A stretch of 41,828 nucleotides of DNA from Desulfamplus sp. (GCA_015232555.1 JADFZJ010000035.1:1-41828), one strand, 5' to 3'; shown: positions 18,301 through 26,529, counted from the stretch's first letter. Notes: a model not told the origin generated them from the letters alone. Numbers and translations are program-made.

Positions 18301-19179
18301 ATTGGGGCAGGGGAGCAAGGTAACAATGTCATTAAAGCCAATGTCACTTTGAAGCATGAATCAAGAGGTGTTCAGACTATGGGTACAGCCATTTTTAGAA
18401 GCCTTAAAGATGCTCCAGTCAAGTTTGCACGGCAGATTATATCATCTGACCCGGGGAAAAAAGCTGATATAATAATTACAAGGGATTCGTCAGCAGATAA
18501 CAGCGATACAAATATCGGAAAAGATGCCTCAATATATAGTCAAAATAACGAAAACAGCCAAAATTCCATTAGTAGCGGTAGTCTCTACTATTCTGCTGGG
18601 ATGAGCTACGCTCCAAAAGATGATTTTATGAAGTCAGTAAATTCAGGCATGGAGATTCGCAGGGAGTACAGTGTTGAGAGAGATGGACGATGGGAGCTTA
18701 TTTCTGCTGGAAGTGGCGAAGGTTTTGTAAATAAGAGAGAGTCGAGTATTAAGACTGGAGATATCGTTCGTGTAGATATTTTCCTATCACTGCCCACGGC
18801 ACGAAATTTTCCAGTGGTTAGCGATCCTGTTCCGGGCTGTTTTGAACCTGTAAACAGAGACCTTGCAACTGCATCTGTAATTGATGCGGAAAAGGCAGGT
18901 TCAGCACTGCCTGAAGGTTCATGGTGGTTTAAGTTTACAGATTGGTATGAGTTTAACGAATCAAGATGGAGTTTTTACCATCAGGAGCTTGGACATAGTG
19001 CAGTCAGATATTACGCTGATTATCTACCTGCTGGAAATTATCACCTCTCATATACAGCACAAGTGATTGCAAAAGGAACATTCACAGCAATGCCAACCCA
19101 TGTGGAAGAGATGTATAATGCTGATATCTTTGGTAAAGGGACTGCTGACAAGATATCAGTTGCAGAGACTCGGAAGTGA
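12349..19179 (+). CDS. Bacterial alpha-2-macroglobulin, giant, thioester-containing
   Basis: A protein of about 2276 residues with an N-terminal signal (hydrophobic run, cleavage near TAHA-EN), so it is periplasmic or surface-attached. Bacterial alpha-2-macroglobulins trap proteases, guarding the envelope. Seen here: macroglobulin-type beta domains from the N terminus, a Gly-rich stretch (GGDGGAGMKMRSSFKY) before the A2M domain (WNPSLVTDENGNADIEFTAPD and LTGWKIFVMAVT), and a thioester motif YPYGCWEQ with C1647 and Q1650 followed by the helical thioester-domain repeats. The usual residue between Cys and Glu is small or Leu; Trp is unusual. It carries Asn/Gln/Ser-rich insertions, for example around 13740-13860 and 15190-15300. 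The ATG at 12349 is preferred because GAGGAG lies 10 bases upstream and covers the earlier ATG at 12331. No pbpC neighbour is present. Confidence 0.9.
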   Translation: MKNLSLSNAVVFIISILTITITILTPLSFFISPFSTFLSLKTAHAENIPLTITRITPAGDGVDNERQIVIQFSRQVVPLGRMDRDADEIPITINPKLKGQWRWLNPTDLAFHVDAAFKMKLATTYTITVKPGIMTQDNITLAEPIVHTFVTQRPAISYYQFITWKSPGVPVIALHFNQPVTKDSVLQQIFFSLANSSDSPEYKNPIRIENPKNRGTITNSSRTNLSNDKSASDNNSSNEKEIKSSITWMVYPANELPLDSTVRLIANYGIVSEFGPEQSVERKDIVQFDTFPEVKFAGIRCYTIKDENSITISPEQSESGDLQHIVDPRGYTELLFTVPVSFEEIRDKVVFTPDLAQGQKDYDPWANAYSGSGLNYPHSKGTLYSVALPQYLKAWQKYTILEKSTKVKDMFGRPLVTSIDFTFSTDHRRAEYHILHETGVLEKDIDSEVPLAVTNIDEMTIKYNALTNNNQTNHNQIAQRNQSNQNEQLKTNANQNKTISTNSDKETPDIRKTVVKSNLRVQDVAYFTPLGVREMLNGNSGAVYGNIVSTSPSVDKNERETQFFTVVTPWQIHAKVGHFNTSVWVTSLVTGEPVSGVIVTVHRDLVENLTRNSPALAESITDQNGIAMLPGIVVLDPKRETFDNSWEYRRERLIIKATTNNVQTYKTSNVPAQNSDKAIQNSDKSSQSSDLALLPLTDSHDFSVPLWRISDGDISSQTEPKYAHIHVWGTTPQGIYKAGDTIDYKIYVRDQNNNSFTTPPLSGYKLTITDPAGKNVVEKKDVTLSEFGAFDGQYTVPENGVIGWYQFTLSASFSDRDWEPLKVLVTDFTPSPFKVSTELNGDYFKPEDTLNIETAATMHAGGQYSDAPVRVTVRLKEELFQPDNPVAKSFIFYRAAGGNENDFQAPVNENNQTPADANQPPDNGEEIEESEYPSDVPETLLEKTASLDHQGIIKNSIQLSNLPSDSNPLSSDSKQLSSGSDKPLPLSSIAYGRIEVESAVQDDRGRFVTNMKTAAYLGRKLFVGIKTTQWVYEAEKPAMIKAIVVDGNGNPINDVKIRVMIQHRVTKAARIKGAGNAYLTKYINEWVTTEEKTLRSTLDPLEFYFTPSAPGDYRILAIINQTSSPQSNIDKTASIINTDSHISSISTWVTGKGYVLWQAPDDFSLAIIPERDTYKVGDTAKYLVKNPFPGAYALISVERYGILRQWVERLENATQVVEIPVQSSDVPGFFLSVTVISPRAGDSLNEPPPPDGVDLGKPTFRLGYVKTKVKESEHDISIKVLPEKLTYKPGDTVRVKINAETGLKENQTQDNTQNKNKEHKITQEIPAIRNKEKIELAVAVLDESVFDLIISGREHFDIFKGFHTLDGLDVENYSLLTNMIGRRKFEKKGAKVGGDGGAGMKMRSSFKYVSYWNPSLVTDENGNADIEFTAPDNLTGWKIFVMAVTPTDRMGLGEGGFKVNRPTEIRPVMPNQVTAGDSFEAGFSVMNRTDKPRTLHVAIKIDSSNNEIKQDITLLPFKRQTVFIPVSSEATITTASSSGTITFTAQAQDDLDGDAVIHTLQVNKKISLITVMNYGMISQETIRKSINDKNINGRNQSSNTQQIITEKLLYPENIHTETGETKINLYPTVLGNMEEAFRYMSQYPYGCWEQKLSKAVMASHFMELKDYLPTRNGEFTDNEESAENASTSETGFFSWQEAPELPDKTLKQAVQFQAPNGGMAYFTPDDNYVCPYLSAYTALAFEWLKSRGIDVPQDVEDRLSGYLATLLRKDIFPSFENSGFIDTSYSTGMASTVRAVSLAALARGGKINLSDIIRYENHVKEMSLFGKAHFLMAAMQVKGAEQIVQKVWEMILSSCHYSAGKVVFSETLDTGFSRILESSTRTQGAILSVIVQYGRIAATNGSQREKVKNANPKEAKKNRAEEARELAFKLVRTITANRGRDNSGENTQENIFCMNGLADYSAQYERFEGRAGQKYDKNGKEIKQIGAGEQGNNVIKANVTLKHESRGVQTMGTAIFRSLKDAPVKFARQIISSDPGKKADIIITRDSSADNSDTNIGKDASIYSQNNENSQNSISSGSLYYSAGMSYAPKDDFMKSVNSGMEIRREYSVERDGRWELISAGSGEGFVNKRESSIKTGDIVRVDIFLSLPTARNFPVVSDPVPGCFEPVNRDLATASVIDAEKAGSALPEGSWWFKFTDWYEFNESRWSFYHQELGHSAVRYYADYLPAGNYHLSYTAQVIAKGTFTAMPTHVEEMYNADIFGKGTADKISVAETRK

Positions 19180-19268
19180 ATGCGATGTATTCTTGGATGA
19201 GTAGTTAAATTTTAGTTTTTTTGGGGAGAGATTTAGGGATAGATATAATATTTGAGTAAATTAATTGA

Positions 19269-19353
19269 TGGTACCGAAGAGAAGACTTGAACTTCCACAC
19301 CTTGCGGTACTAGATCCTAAGTCTAGCGTGTCTACCAATTCCACCACTTCGGC
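19269..19353 (-). tRNA. tRNA-Leu (anticodon UAG)
   Basis: The minus strand folds into a complete class II cloverleaf of 85 bases ending in an encoded CCA. The acceptor is GCCGAAG with CTTCGGT, the D-arm contains AATTGGTAGACAC, the anticodon stem is CTAGA/TCTAG around loop CTTAGGA (anticodon TAG), there is a long variable arm, and the T-loop is TTCAAGT. The long variable arm and TAG anticodon identify leucine. Confidence 0.95.
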
Positions 19354-19448
19354 ATATAATCTACCATCTATGTCATCTAACGTATAAAATACGTTATGTT
19401 ATCTATCTTAAATCTTAAATAAAGTCAACTGAAAACTGAAAAAATAGG

Positions 19449-19587
19449 GGACTGTAAATTTTTAAGGGATGAAGTAATTTTCCCTTTTCACAAGATGCTC
19501 ACAATGCCCTGATTATAGGGATATACAAAATTAATAATCGTCTAAAGTAGCCTTTTTTCTTAAAATCCCTGAAAAATTTACAGTCCC
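19449..19587. mobile_element. MITE-like element with 22-bp terminal inverted repeats
   Basis: A 139-bp non-coding element whose ends are near-perfect inverted repeats: the left end GGGACTGTAAATTTTT-A-AGGGA and the reverse of the right end differ at only one of 22 positions. The interior encodes nothing and is also partly self-complementary. It ends 2 bp short of the hisF stop codon, so it could serve as a terminator for hisF. I could not define a target duplication. The TIRs suggest mobilisation by an unlinked transposase of unknown family. Confidence 0.7.
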
Positions 19588-19589
19588 AA

Positions 19590-20375
19590 TTAATTAGTTA
19601 AAATTTTTCTGATTTTGATTCCCTGCTGCTTAAGATGTGCTTTTATATCGGCAATAGTATATGTCCCATAGTGGACCATAGAGGCTATCAGGGCAGCATC
19701 TGCACAGCCTTTTGTCAGCACATCTGCAAGGTGTTCGGGTTTTCCAGCTCCGCCTGACGCAATAACTGGAATAGAGACATTGTCTGAAATTAGGCGGGTC
19801 AGATTCATCTCATAACCATCTTTGGTGCCATCTGCATCAATAGAGTTGAGGCAGATCTCACCTGCACCAAGAGATTGACCTTTTTTTGCCCATTCTAAAG
19901 CATCAAGTCCCATGTATGTTCTTCCACCATTGATAACAATCTCATATCCGGAAGGGATCCCTTTTTTCTCTCCAACTTGCTTGACATCCATTCCTAATAC
20001 AACACATTGATTTCCAAAGGCTTTAGCTCCCTGTGAGATAATTTCAGGATTTTTAACAGCAGCAGAATTAACGCTCACCTTTTCAGCACCTGCTAAAAGA
20101 ACAGCCCTCATATCCTCAAGGGTTCTTATTCCTCCCCCAACAGAAAATGGGATAAAAATGGTTTCAGCCACCCGACGCACTACATCAATCATAATATTCC
20201 GTTTTTCATGGGATGCTGTTATATCGTAAAATACAAGCTCATCAGCACCAGCCTCATAGTAGAAGCGTGCCATCTCTACTGGGTCGCCAATATCCACGTT
20301 GTTCTCAAACTTGATACCTTTTGTTGTTTTTCCTTCACGGACATCAAGGCATGGAATGACTCTTTTACTTAGCAT
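19590..20375 (-). CDS. hisF: Imidazole glycerol phosphate synthase, cyclase subunit
   Basis: A 261-residue (beta/alpha)8 barrel enzyme of histidine biosynthesis. With ammonia from HisH it converts PRFAR into imidazole glycerol phosphate and AICAR. Family motifs are complete: [11 protein letters not shown] with the catalytic Asp near residue 11, [19 protein letters not shown] with the second catalytic Asp near 130, and the phosphate-binding [11 protein letters not shown]. The length is normal. GGGGGAT precedes the ATG. It lies 62 bp downstream of hisH on the same strand; other his genes are not in the window. A MITE-like element abuts its stop codon. Confidence 0.97.
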   Translation of the reverse strand: MLSKRVIPCLDVREGKTTKGIKFENNVDIGDPVEMARFYYEAGADELVFYDITASHEKRNIMIDVVRRVAETIFIPFSVGGGIRTLEDMRAVLLAGAEKVSVNSAAVKNPEIISQGAKAFGNQCVVLGMDVKQVGEKKGIPSGYEIVINGGRTYMGLDALEWAKKGQSLGAGEICLNSIDADGTKDGYEMNLTRLISDNVSIPVIASGGAGKPEHLADVLTKGCADAALIASMVHYGTYTIADIKAHLKQQGIKIRKILTN

Positions 20376-20437
20376 TTACGGATATCCCCCTTAAAAAGTT
20401 TCTCTTCTATTTGCATAAATTATAAGTTGTTATATCA

Positions 20438-21121
20438 TCATGGTTTCCAGAGACAGAAATTTTTTAATATTAACAAGCCTGGCTCCCCGCTCTTTTCAAG
20501 GTGAAACTGGGTTGCAAAAAGGTTATCTTTTCCAATTGCAGAGGCAAATTGAATTCCATACTCTGTTTTACCATATATACTGCTCTCATCAACTGGCATT
20601 GGAAAATAGCTGTGAACAAAATAAAATTCATCTTCTGGTTTTATGCCATTAAAAAGCAGGTGAGGCTGTACTACATCAAGCCCGTTCCAGCCCATGTGGG
20701 GAACTTTAAGATATCTCTGAACATTTTTTTCACTGTTAATGCTTCTATAAGTCTCATCAACCGCTTTATCTAACAAAGAAATTTCAGCCATATTATTAAG
20801 AAATGCTTTGGCTTCTCCTTTAATAAGCCCAAGGCAGGCTGCATCATTCTCTTCACTTCTATCCATAATAATCTGGCATCCCACACATATTCCAAGCATG
20901 GGAATTTTTGATGCAAAAGCCTGTTTTAAAGCTCTGTCAATGCCCCTTTGCTGCATAACTTCCATTGCAGCACCAGCAGCCCCTACACCCGGAAAAATAA
21001 TCCTCTCGGCAGTAGCAATTTTTTTAGAGTCACCAGTAATCACAGAATCATAACCAAGATATGAAACTGCCCGTTTAACACTTGTAAGATTGCCTGCTCC
21101 GTAGTCAACAATAACTATCAT
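20438..21121 (-). CDS. hisH: Imidazole glycerol phosphate synthase, glutaminase subunit
   Basis: A 227-residue class I glutamine amidotransferase that hydrolyses glutamine and channels ammonia to HisF. Diagnostic features are IVDYGAGNLTSVKRA at the N terminus, the oxyanion strand FPGVGAAGAAM, the nucleophile elbow MLGICVGCQ with the catalytic Cys, and QFHLEKSGEPG with the catalytic His and Glu. It is about 15-25 residues longer than typical HisH because of an insertion around NNMAEISLLDKAVDETYRSI. The neighbouring hisF confirms the function. Confidence 0.96.
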   Translation of the reverse strand: MIVIVDYGAGNLTSVKRAVSYLGYDSVITGDSKKIATAERIIFPGVGAAGAAMEVMQQRGIDRALKQAFASKIPMLGICVGCQIIMDRSEENDAACLGLIKGEAKAFLNNMAEISLLDKAVDETYRSINSEKNVQRYLKVPHMGWNGLDVVQPHLLFNGIKPEDEFYFVHSYFPMPVDESSIYGKTEYGIQFASAIGKDNLFATQFHLEKSGEPGLLILKNFCLWKP

Positions 21122-21292
21122 AACTCTATTCCATATATTAACATTATATTTTAGTCGATCTTAAATTGACTTTTTCTTAATAGTATAAAATACAACCACT
21201 TAAAATTTAAACATCTTTAGGATAGTAAGGGAGTTTGTTTGTCCTGCATCTATTTTTTCTTTTCAACAAAGGTAAATTTACTCAAATAACTT

Positions 21293-22171
21293 TTAATGTC
21301 TATTGTTTTCAATCTCCTTTGCCTTATCCCATAATGATTCAAGCTCTTGACGAGGTACATCTTTAAGAGAATATCCTCTTTCAGCAAGCATCTTTTCCAT
21401 ATATCTGAATCTTTTTTCAAATTTACCTGTGGAACTGTTCAGGGCAAGCTCTGGGTGAACTCCTGTCAAACGAGCAACATTAGCAAGGGTAAAGAGAACA
21501 TCTCCAAATTCCATTGCAATATCATCTTTATCTCCTTTATTTAGTGCTGATTTAAACTCTTCCCACTCTTCTGATGTCTTTGCAATTACCTCATCAATAT
21601 CTTTCCAATCAAAACCAGCTCTTACTGCACGCTCTGAAATTTTATATGATCTCATTAACGCAGGCATTCCAACAGGAACAGAATCAAGAATTGAACCTCT
21701 TTGTTCTTTCTCATTATTAGAATAAGATTCTGCAGTATTAGTGGAGTCTGTAGAGTTTTTTATATTCTGTTTTTTCTCTTTTTCCTCTCGTTTAATACGC
21801 TCCCAATTTGCCCATAACTCCTCTTCATTTTTAACAGCAGAGTCTCCATAAATGTGCGGATGTCTTCTGATCATCTTTTCAGCACTCATAGCAATACTTT
21901 TTTCAATATCAAACGCCTTTTTTTCTCTGTAAATTTCAGCAATAAAGACAATTTGAAAAAGAACATCTCCTAACTCTTCGCATATCTCATCATGATCATC
22001 ATCTTTAATAGCAGCTAAAAGCTCATACATCTCTTCAGCTAAACACTTCCATATTGTTTCAGGAGTCTGTTTTCTATCCCATGGGCAGCCATTTTCTGAA
22101 CGCAGAGTCTGAATAATTTTTATGATTACTGACAGGTTTCCCTTTTTTGATAAACCTTCTATATCTAACAA
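21293..22171 (-). CDS. mazG: Nucleoside triphosphate pyrophosphohydrolase MazG
   Basis: A cytoplasmic house-cleaning enzyme that hydrolyses nucleoside triphosphates to monophosphates and pyrophosphate. There are two MazG domains. The first is NGCPWDRKQTPETIWKCLAEEMYELLAAI with EELGDVLFQIVF; the second is RAGFDWKDIDEVIAKTSEEWEEFKSAL with MEFGDVLFTLANVAR. Each has the E-x-x-E...E-x-x-D metal-binding pattern. An acidic, Asn/Ser-rich insertion lies between them. The start is uncertain because there is no early ATG. I place it at the TTG at 22171, which leaves a leader of normal MazG length. A TTG at 22342 is in frame but would overlap cvpA by 148 bp and add a highly charged extension. Confidence 0.93.
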   Translation of the reverse strand: MLDIEGLSKKGNLSVIIKIIQTLRSENGCPWDRKQTPETIWKCLAEEMYELLAAIKDDDHDEICEELGDVLFQIVFIAEIYREKKAFDIEKSIAMSAEKMIRRHPHIYGDSAVKNEEELWANWERIKREEKEKKQNIKNSTDSTNTAESYSNNEKEQRGSILDSVPVGMPALMRSYKISERAVRAGFDWKDIDEVIAKTSEEWEEFKSALNKGDKDDIAMEFGDVLFTLANVARLTGVHPELALNSSTGKFEKRFRYMEKMLAERGYSLKDVPRQELESLWDKAKEIENNRH

Positions 22172-22194
22172 CTTTTGTGCTTCTGACAGGTTTT

Positions 22195-22899
22195 CTATTG
22201 TTTCGGCTGATCTGGTATCACAGTTTTTTCCAGAATCTTTTCCTTTCCCGTCTCGTTTATCTTCTGTTCCAACGGATCTGTCATATTTTTCTTCACCCTC
22301 TCTGTCATCTTTTCTTGTACTGATAGTTTCTGCTGTTCCCAAATTTCTTTTATCCTCTCTATATTTGTTTTTAGATTACCTTTTAAATCTTTAGGTATAA
22401 AAATGGCTGACATCTCTGTAATATTAATAACATAAGGGGCAAGAATTGATTTTGTTATAAACTCTGGTTGATTAGGCAGAAAAGCGGTCAACACTGTAAG
22501 TACAACTGCTGATAGAAGAATACCTTTTATTGCACCAAAAATCATTCCAAACAATTTATCAATCCATGCAAGAAACACAAGTTTTAATAAATATTTGATA
22601 ATATTAGCTATTAAAGACGTTAGTGCAAGAATTCCAAAGAAAAGTATGAAAAAAGAGGCTATATTTCCATAGGTTTCCCAGTTATTAAAACCCCAATCGT
22701 TTACTAATGGATTCAAATAAACAGAGAGCAGTTTATAATATGTGTATGCCCCATAAAAGCCTGCAACGACCCCGATAATTGATGCGATCTCTCTTATAAA
22801 TCCCCTAAAAAAGCCGCGTAAAAGACCAAAAGATACAACAATCACAATAAAAATATCAAAACCATTCATTAGATTCACCATATATATAAAACCATTCAT
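22195..22899 (-). CDS. cvpA: CvpA-family inner-membrane protein
   Basis: A 234-residue membrane protein of the CvpA (colicin V production) family, whose cellular role is not well defined. Four hydrophobic segments are visible: FIVIVVSFGLLRGFFRGF, IASIIGVVAGFYGAYTYY, IASFFILFFGILALTSLIANII and FGAIKGILLSAVVLTVLTAF. The first carries the family's G-x-x-R-G-F-x-R-G-F motif. The C-terminal 70 residues are charged and cytoplasmic. The true start may be the ATG at 22869, the third in-frame Met, because the first two lack an obvious ribosome site. It is followed by mazG and is divergent from phoH. Confidence 0.85.
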   Translation of the reverse strand: MNGFIYMVNLMNGFDIFIVIVVSFGLLRGFFRGFIREIASIIGVVAGFYGAYTYYKLLSVYLNPLVNDWGFNNWETYGNIASFFILFFGILALTSLIANIIKYLLKLVFLAWIDKLFGMIFGAIKGILLSAVVLTVLTAFLPNQPEFITKSILAPYVINITEMSAIFIPKDLKGNLKTNIERIKEIWEQQKLSVQEKMTERVKKNMTDPLEQKINETGKEKILEKTVIPDQPKQ

Positions 22900-22991
22900 A
22901 GATTAAAATGCAGTGCATCATTATCAGTTGCCCCTCTTTTGAGTCAAGTTTTTATTGACCTTTTATTGAATAGTGTGCAATCTATGCTCCC

Positions 22992-23966
22992 ATGAAAGAG
23001 ATCACATTTGAGAACATAACTATGGCAAGGGAGCTTTTTGGTCAACATAATTACAACCTTGCAAGAATTTCAGAAGCTACTGGTGTTAAAATCGACAACA
23101 GGGGCAATACTCTTGTCATAAACGGTGATACTGAAAATGTTTTGCTGACCGAAAAAATGCTCAATCAGTTGTATGGATTGGTTAAGGAAAAATTTTCTAT
23201 CCATCCATCAGATATTGAAATCGCAGCATCAGCTCTTCGTAACGACAGTTCATGCAGACTTAAGAGTATATTTCTTGATACTATCCTAACTACCTCCAGA
23301 AAAAAAAATATAGCTCCTAAAAGCCCAAATCAAAAATTATATGTTGATGCTGCCAGAAACAATGACATTGTTTTTGGAATTGGACCTGCTGGTACAGGCA
23401 AAACCTATTTAGCAATGGCAATGGCTATAGCAGCACTTACCAAAGGAGAAATCAACAGGATAATTTTGACAAGACCGGCTGTTGAAGCTGGAGAGGCACT
23501 GGGCTTTCTGCCAGGTGATCTCTCTGATAAAATCAATCCATATCTAAGACCACTCTATGATGCTCTACATGACATGCTCTCAGTTGACAGGTCAAGAGAG
23601 ATGATAGAACAGGGTATCATTGAGATAGCCCCTTTAGCATTCATGCGGGGAAGAACTTTAAACAACTCGTTCATTATACTTGATGAAGCTCAGAATACAA
23701 CCTCGGAACAGATGAAGATGCTTTTAACACGTATCGGATATAACTCCAGAGCAGTTATTACAGGCGATATTACCCAAATTGATCTGCCGACAGGAAAAAA
23801 ATCAGGTCTTATTGAGGCAAAAAATATTTTACAGAGTATTGAGGGGTTGAAATTTGTCTTTTTTGACAACAACGATGTGGTCAGACATAAACTTGTATCA
23901 AGAATTATTGAGGCTTATGACAAAGATATGCGTCATAAAAATATGGATAAAAAATCAAAACAATGA
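22992..23966 (+). CDS. phoH: PhoH-family ATPase
   Basis: A 324-residue PhoH-like P-loop ATPase, in many bacteria encoded with ybeY and linked to RNA metabolism. The N-terminal 80 residues are a KH-like part (ARISEATGVKIDNRGNTLVINGD). The ATPase core has Walker A GPAGTGKT at 131-138, GEALGFLPGDLSDKINPYLRPLYDAL, and Walker B FIILDEAQN around 227-235. The order phoH, HD-family membrane protein, ybeY, pdxJ is a conserved type of neighbourhood. No convincing Shine-Dalgarno sequence precedes this ATG, although it is the only in-frame start near the family N terminus. Confidence 0.95.
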   Translation: MKEITFENITMARELFGQHNYNLARISEATGVKIDNRGNTLVINGDTENVLLTEKMLNQLYGLVKEKFSIHPSDIEIAASALRNDSSCRLKSIFLDTILTTSRKKNIAPKSPNQKLYVDAARNNDIVFGIGPAGTGKTYLAMAMAIAALTKGEINRIILTRPAVEAGEALGFLPGDLSDKINPYLRPLYDALHDMLSVDRSREMIEQGIIEIAPLAFMRGRTLNNSFIILDEAQNTTSEQMKMLLTRIGYNSRAVITGDITQIDLPTGKKSGLIEAKNILQSIEGLKFVFFDNNDVVRHKLVSRIIEAYDKDMRHKNMDKKSKQ

Positions 23967-23973
23967 ATAAAAA

Positions 23974-26529
23974 ATGAAAACAGATAAAAATACTCCTGTC
24001 ATAAAAGAATTAATTACGGCTCAACCCTTTGTTTTATGGGGAATTTTGGTCTCAATCACACTCTTTTCAACGCTTGTGCTCTATCCTGACAGGCGAGTTA
24101 CATATAGCTACAAAGTGGGAGATGTTGCTGCAGCGGACATAAAAGCCCCTCGGGATTTTTTCATTGAAGATGCGGCTGCAACTCTTTTGAACAGACAGCA
24201 GTTAGGCGACTCTTTTCAAAGTATTTATGATTATGATCCAAATATGTCATCTCAATTGTCAGAGAAGATTGATCACGCATTTGCTATTCCAAGGAGACTT
24301 TTTGCAGCAGATAGATATACTCCAGATAACTCAAATATAGATAAAAATAGTTCAGAGAATAAAACGCAAACATCAGAGATACCAATATCAGATAAACATA
24401 CAACAGACAAACAAACTACCCAAAACTCTACTCCTGACCCCTCTATCGCAATTGTAATGGAGACTCTTGAAGAATTTGAGAATACACTTGGTATCTCTGT
24501 TGGCGAAAAAGGATACGCAACACTTTATAAATATAGATTTGCCAATAAAATAACAGATACTATAAAAACAATCATCACCGATATTCTGAAAAATGGCGTT
24601 GTTTCAAATAGTGAACTTATACTGAAAAAAGAGAAAAAGGGGATAATTTTACGCACAATCGGAACATCTGAAGAGAAGTTGGTTGAAAATATTAAAGATT
24701 TTTATGGTACAGAAGACTCTGAATATATAGTTAAAAAAGTTGGCGAGCCTCTATTAAAAGGGTTTCATCGTAATTTGAACCTGCTGATTGTCGAGATATG
24801 TCAGCAGCTTATTCTGCCTAACATTACCATGAACCGCAGCGAAACAGAAAAGCGTATTGCAGATGCTCAGTCAGAACTTAAACCTGTACTATACCAGATC
24901 AAACAAGGCGAGATGATTCTTCGAGAGGGTGAGCGGGTTGATGAGACAAAAATTTTAAAGTTAAAGGCATTGAGCAGTCAACTTGAAGAGAAAAATATTG
25001 TTATGACCCGTCTTGGTATCGCTCTTATGATTCTATTTTCGATTCTTGTTATCTATATTGTATTACTCAGGAATCACAAAAAAATTAATAAGGATCATAA
25101 TAAAAACATTCTATTTTTAGCCTTGATGCTGATTATTTTCCTTTCCGTTACAAAAATATCAGTGCCTGCTGCATATACAAACAGCATAAACCTGCCGCTT
25201 GATATAACCTCTGAATCAATATTTATGCTTCTTCCCCTTGCAGCAGGTGCCATGACCATATCTCTTTTTCTTGGCTTTGAAATTTCTCTCTATTTTACTC
25301 TGATTCTTTCAATCCTTAGTGCTACAATTTTTTCAAGCAGAATTGAGGTTTTTATATTTTTTTTCCTAAGCAGTATCACAGGAGCATTCTGGATGAAAGA
25401 GTGTCGGGAGAGAAAAATCTTTATTACTGCGGGTTTTAAACTTGCTCTTTTCAATGCAGGAGTTGCTACAGCTTTGAGTATCTACTCGTCAGATATAAAA
25501 ATAGCTGTTATTGCTAAAAATATACTTCTTGCAGCTTCAGGAGGTCTTACATCAGGTATTATAACTGCTGGATTAACTCCTGTTGTTGAGCTTCTCTTCT
25601 CATATACAACAGAGATCAAGTTTCTTGAACTGTCTAATATCGATCAACCAATGATGAAACGTTTGATGATTGAAGCACCAGGCACATATAACCACAGCGT
25701 TATTGTTGCAAATCTTGCAGAAGCAGCAGCATCTGCCATTGGAGTGAGTGCTTTAAGAACTCGAGTCGGAGCATTTTACCACGATATCGGTAAATTAGAT
25801 AAGCCTCTCTATTTTATTGAAAATCAGACAGATGGTAAAAATAGGCATGACAAGATATCTCCATCCATGTCAGCGTTGGTATTAATTCAACACACCAAAA
25901 AGGGCGTTGAATTTGCAAAAGAGTATAAACTTGGTCAGGAGATTATGGATACCATTCAGCAGCACCACGGCACCAGTCTTATCAAATATTTTTATAATAA
26001 AAGCGTTAAAATTCATGGGGTTGATGCTGTTAAGGAGAGTGATTTTCGTTATCCAGGTCCTAAACCTCAGACACAAGAAGCAGCGATTGTAATGCTTGCC
26101 GATGTTGTTGAAGCTGCATTAAGAACACTGGAACGACCGACATCTGCAAGAATACAGGGAAGGGTTCAAGAACTTATCAATGCAATTTTTCTTGATGGAC
26201 AGCTTGAGGAGTGTGAACTGACTTTAAAAGACCTGCATCAGATATCAAATAGTTTTAATAAAATTTTGACAGGATTGTACCACCACAGAATTGAATACTC
26301 TGATAAGCCTCTTGAGCAGAAGAGAGAGATTGAACCGAGAAAAGAGCTTGAACCCAAACGAGAGATTAAATCACAGGAACCCCCTAAAAATAATAAACAG
26401 CAAGAAACAGTAAAAGAGAGCAATGGCAAATCAGAATATACTTATACAGATTCAACAGAAGAAGGTCAAAATATCAAAGGAGCAGATAATCCAGCGAATC
26501 CATCAGGTTTTAAAAGCTCTGGAGTATGA
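23974..26529 (+). CDS. 7TM-HD membrane phosphohydrolase (PgpH/YqfF-like)
   Basis: An 851-residue inner-membrane protein. One N-terminal membrane segment (VLWGILVSITLFSTLVLY) is followed by a large extracytoplasmic domain of about 270 residues, then a cluster of about seven membrane segments (residues about 340-560), then a cytoplasmic HD domain: the TYNHSVIVANLAEAAA helix, HD at 603-604 (FYHDIGKLDKP), and QQHHGTSLIKYFY. In Firmicutes this architecture (PgpH) degrades cyclic-di-AMP; the substrate here is not established. The C-terminal 80 residues are charged and low-complexity, and their last 107 bases also encode the start of ybeY. It starts 7 bp after phoH without a clear ribosome site, suggesting translational coupling. 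Confidence 0.9.
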   Translation: MKTDKNTPVIKELITAQPFVLWGILVSITLFSTLVLYPDRRVTYSYKVGDVAAADIKAPRDFFIEDAAATLLNRQQLGDSFQSIYDYDPNMSSQLSEKIDHAFAIPRRLFAADRYTPDNSNIDKNSSENKTQTSEIPISDKHTTDKQTTQNSTPDPSIAIVMETLEEFENTLGISVGEKGYATLYKYRFANKITDTIKTIITDILKNGVVSNSELILKKEKKGIILRTIGTSEEKLVENIKDFYGTEDSEYIVKKVGEPLLKGFHRNLNLLIVEICQQLILPNITMNRSETEKRIADAQSELKPVLYQIKQGEMILREGERVDETKILKLKALSSQLEEKNIVMTRLGIALMILFSILVIYIVLLRNHKKINKDHNKNILFLALMLIIFLSVTKISVPAAYTNSINLPLDITSESIFMLLPLAAGAMTISLFLGFEISLYFTLILSILSATIFSSRIEVFIFFFLSSITGAFWMKECRERKIFITAGFKLALFNAGVATALSIYSSDIKIAVIAKNILLAASGGLTSGIITAGLTPVVELLFSYTTEIKFLELSNIDQPMMKRLMIEAPGTYNHSVIVANLAEAAASAIGVSALRTRVGAFYHDIGKLDKPLYFIENQTDGKNRHDKISPSMSALVLIQHTKKGVEFAKEYKLGQEIMDTIQQHHGTSLIKYFYNKSVKIHGVDAVKESDFRYPGPKPQTQEAAIVMLADVVEAALRTLERPTSARIQGRVQELINAIFLDGQLEECELTLKDLHQISNSFNKILTGLYHHRIEYSDKPLEQKREIEPRKELEPKREIKSQEPPKNNKQQETVKESNGKSEYTYTDSTEEGQNIKGADNPANPSGFKSSGV

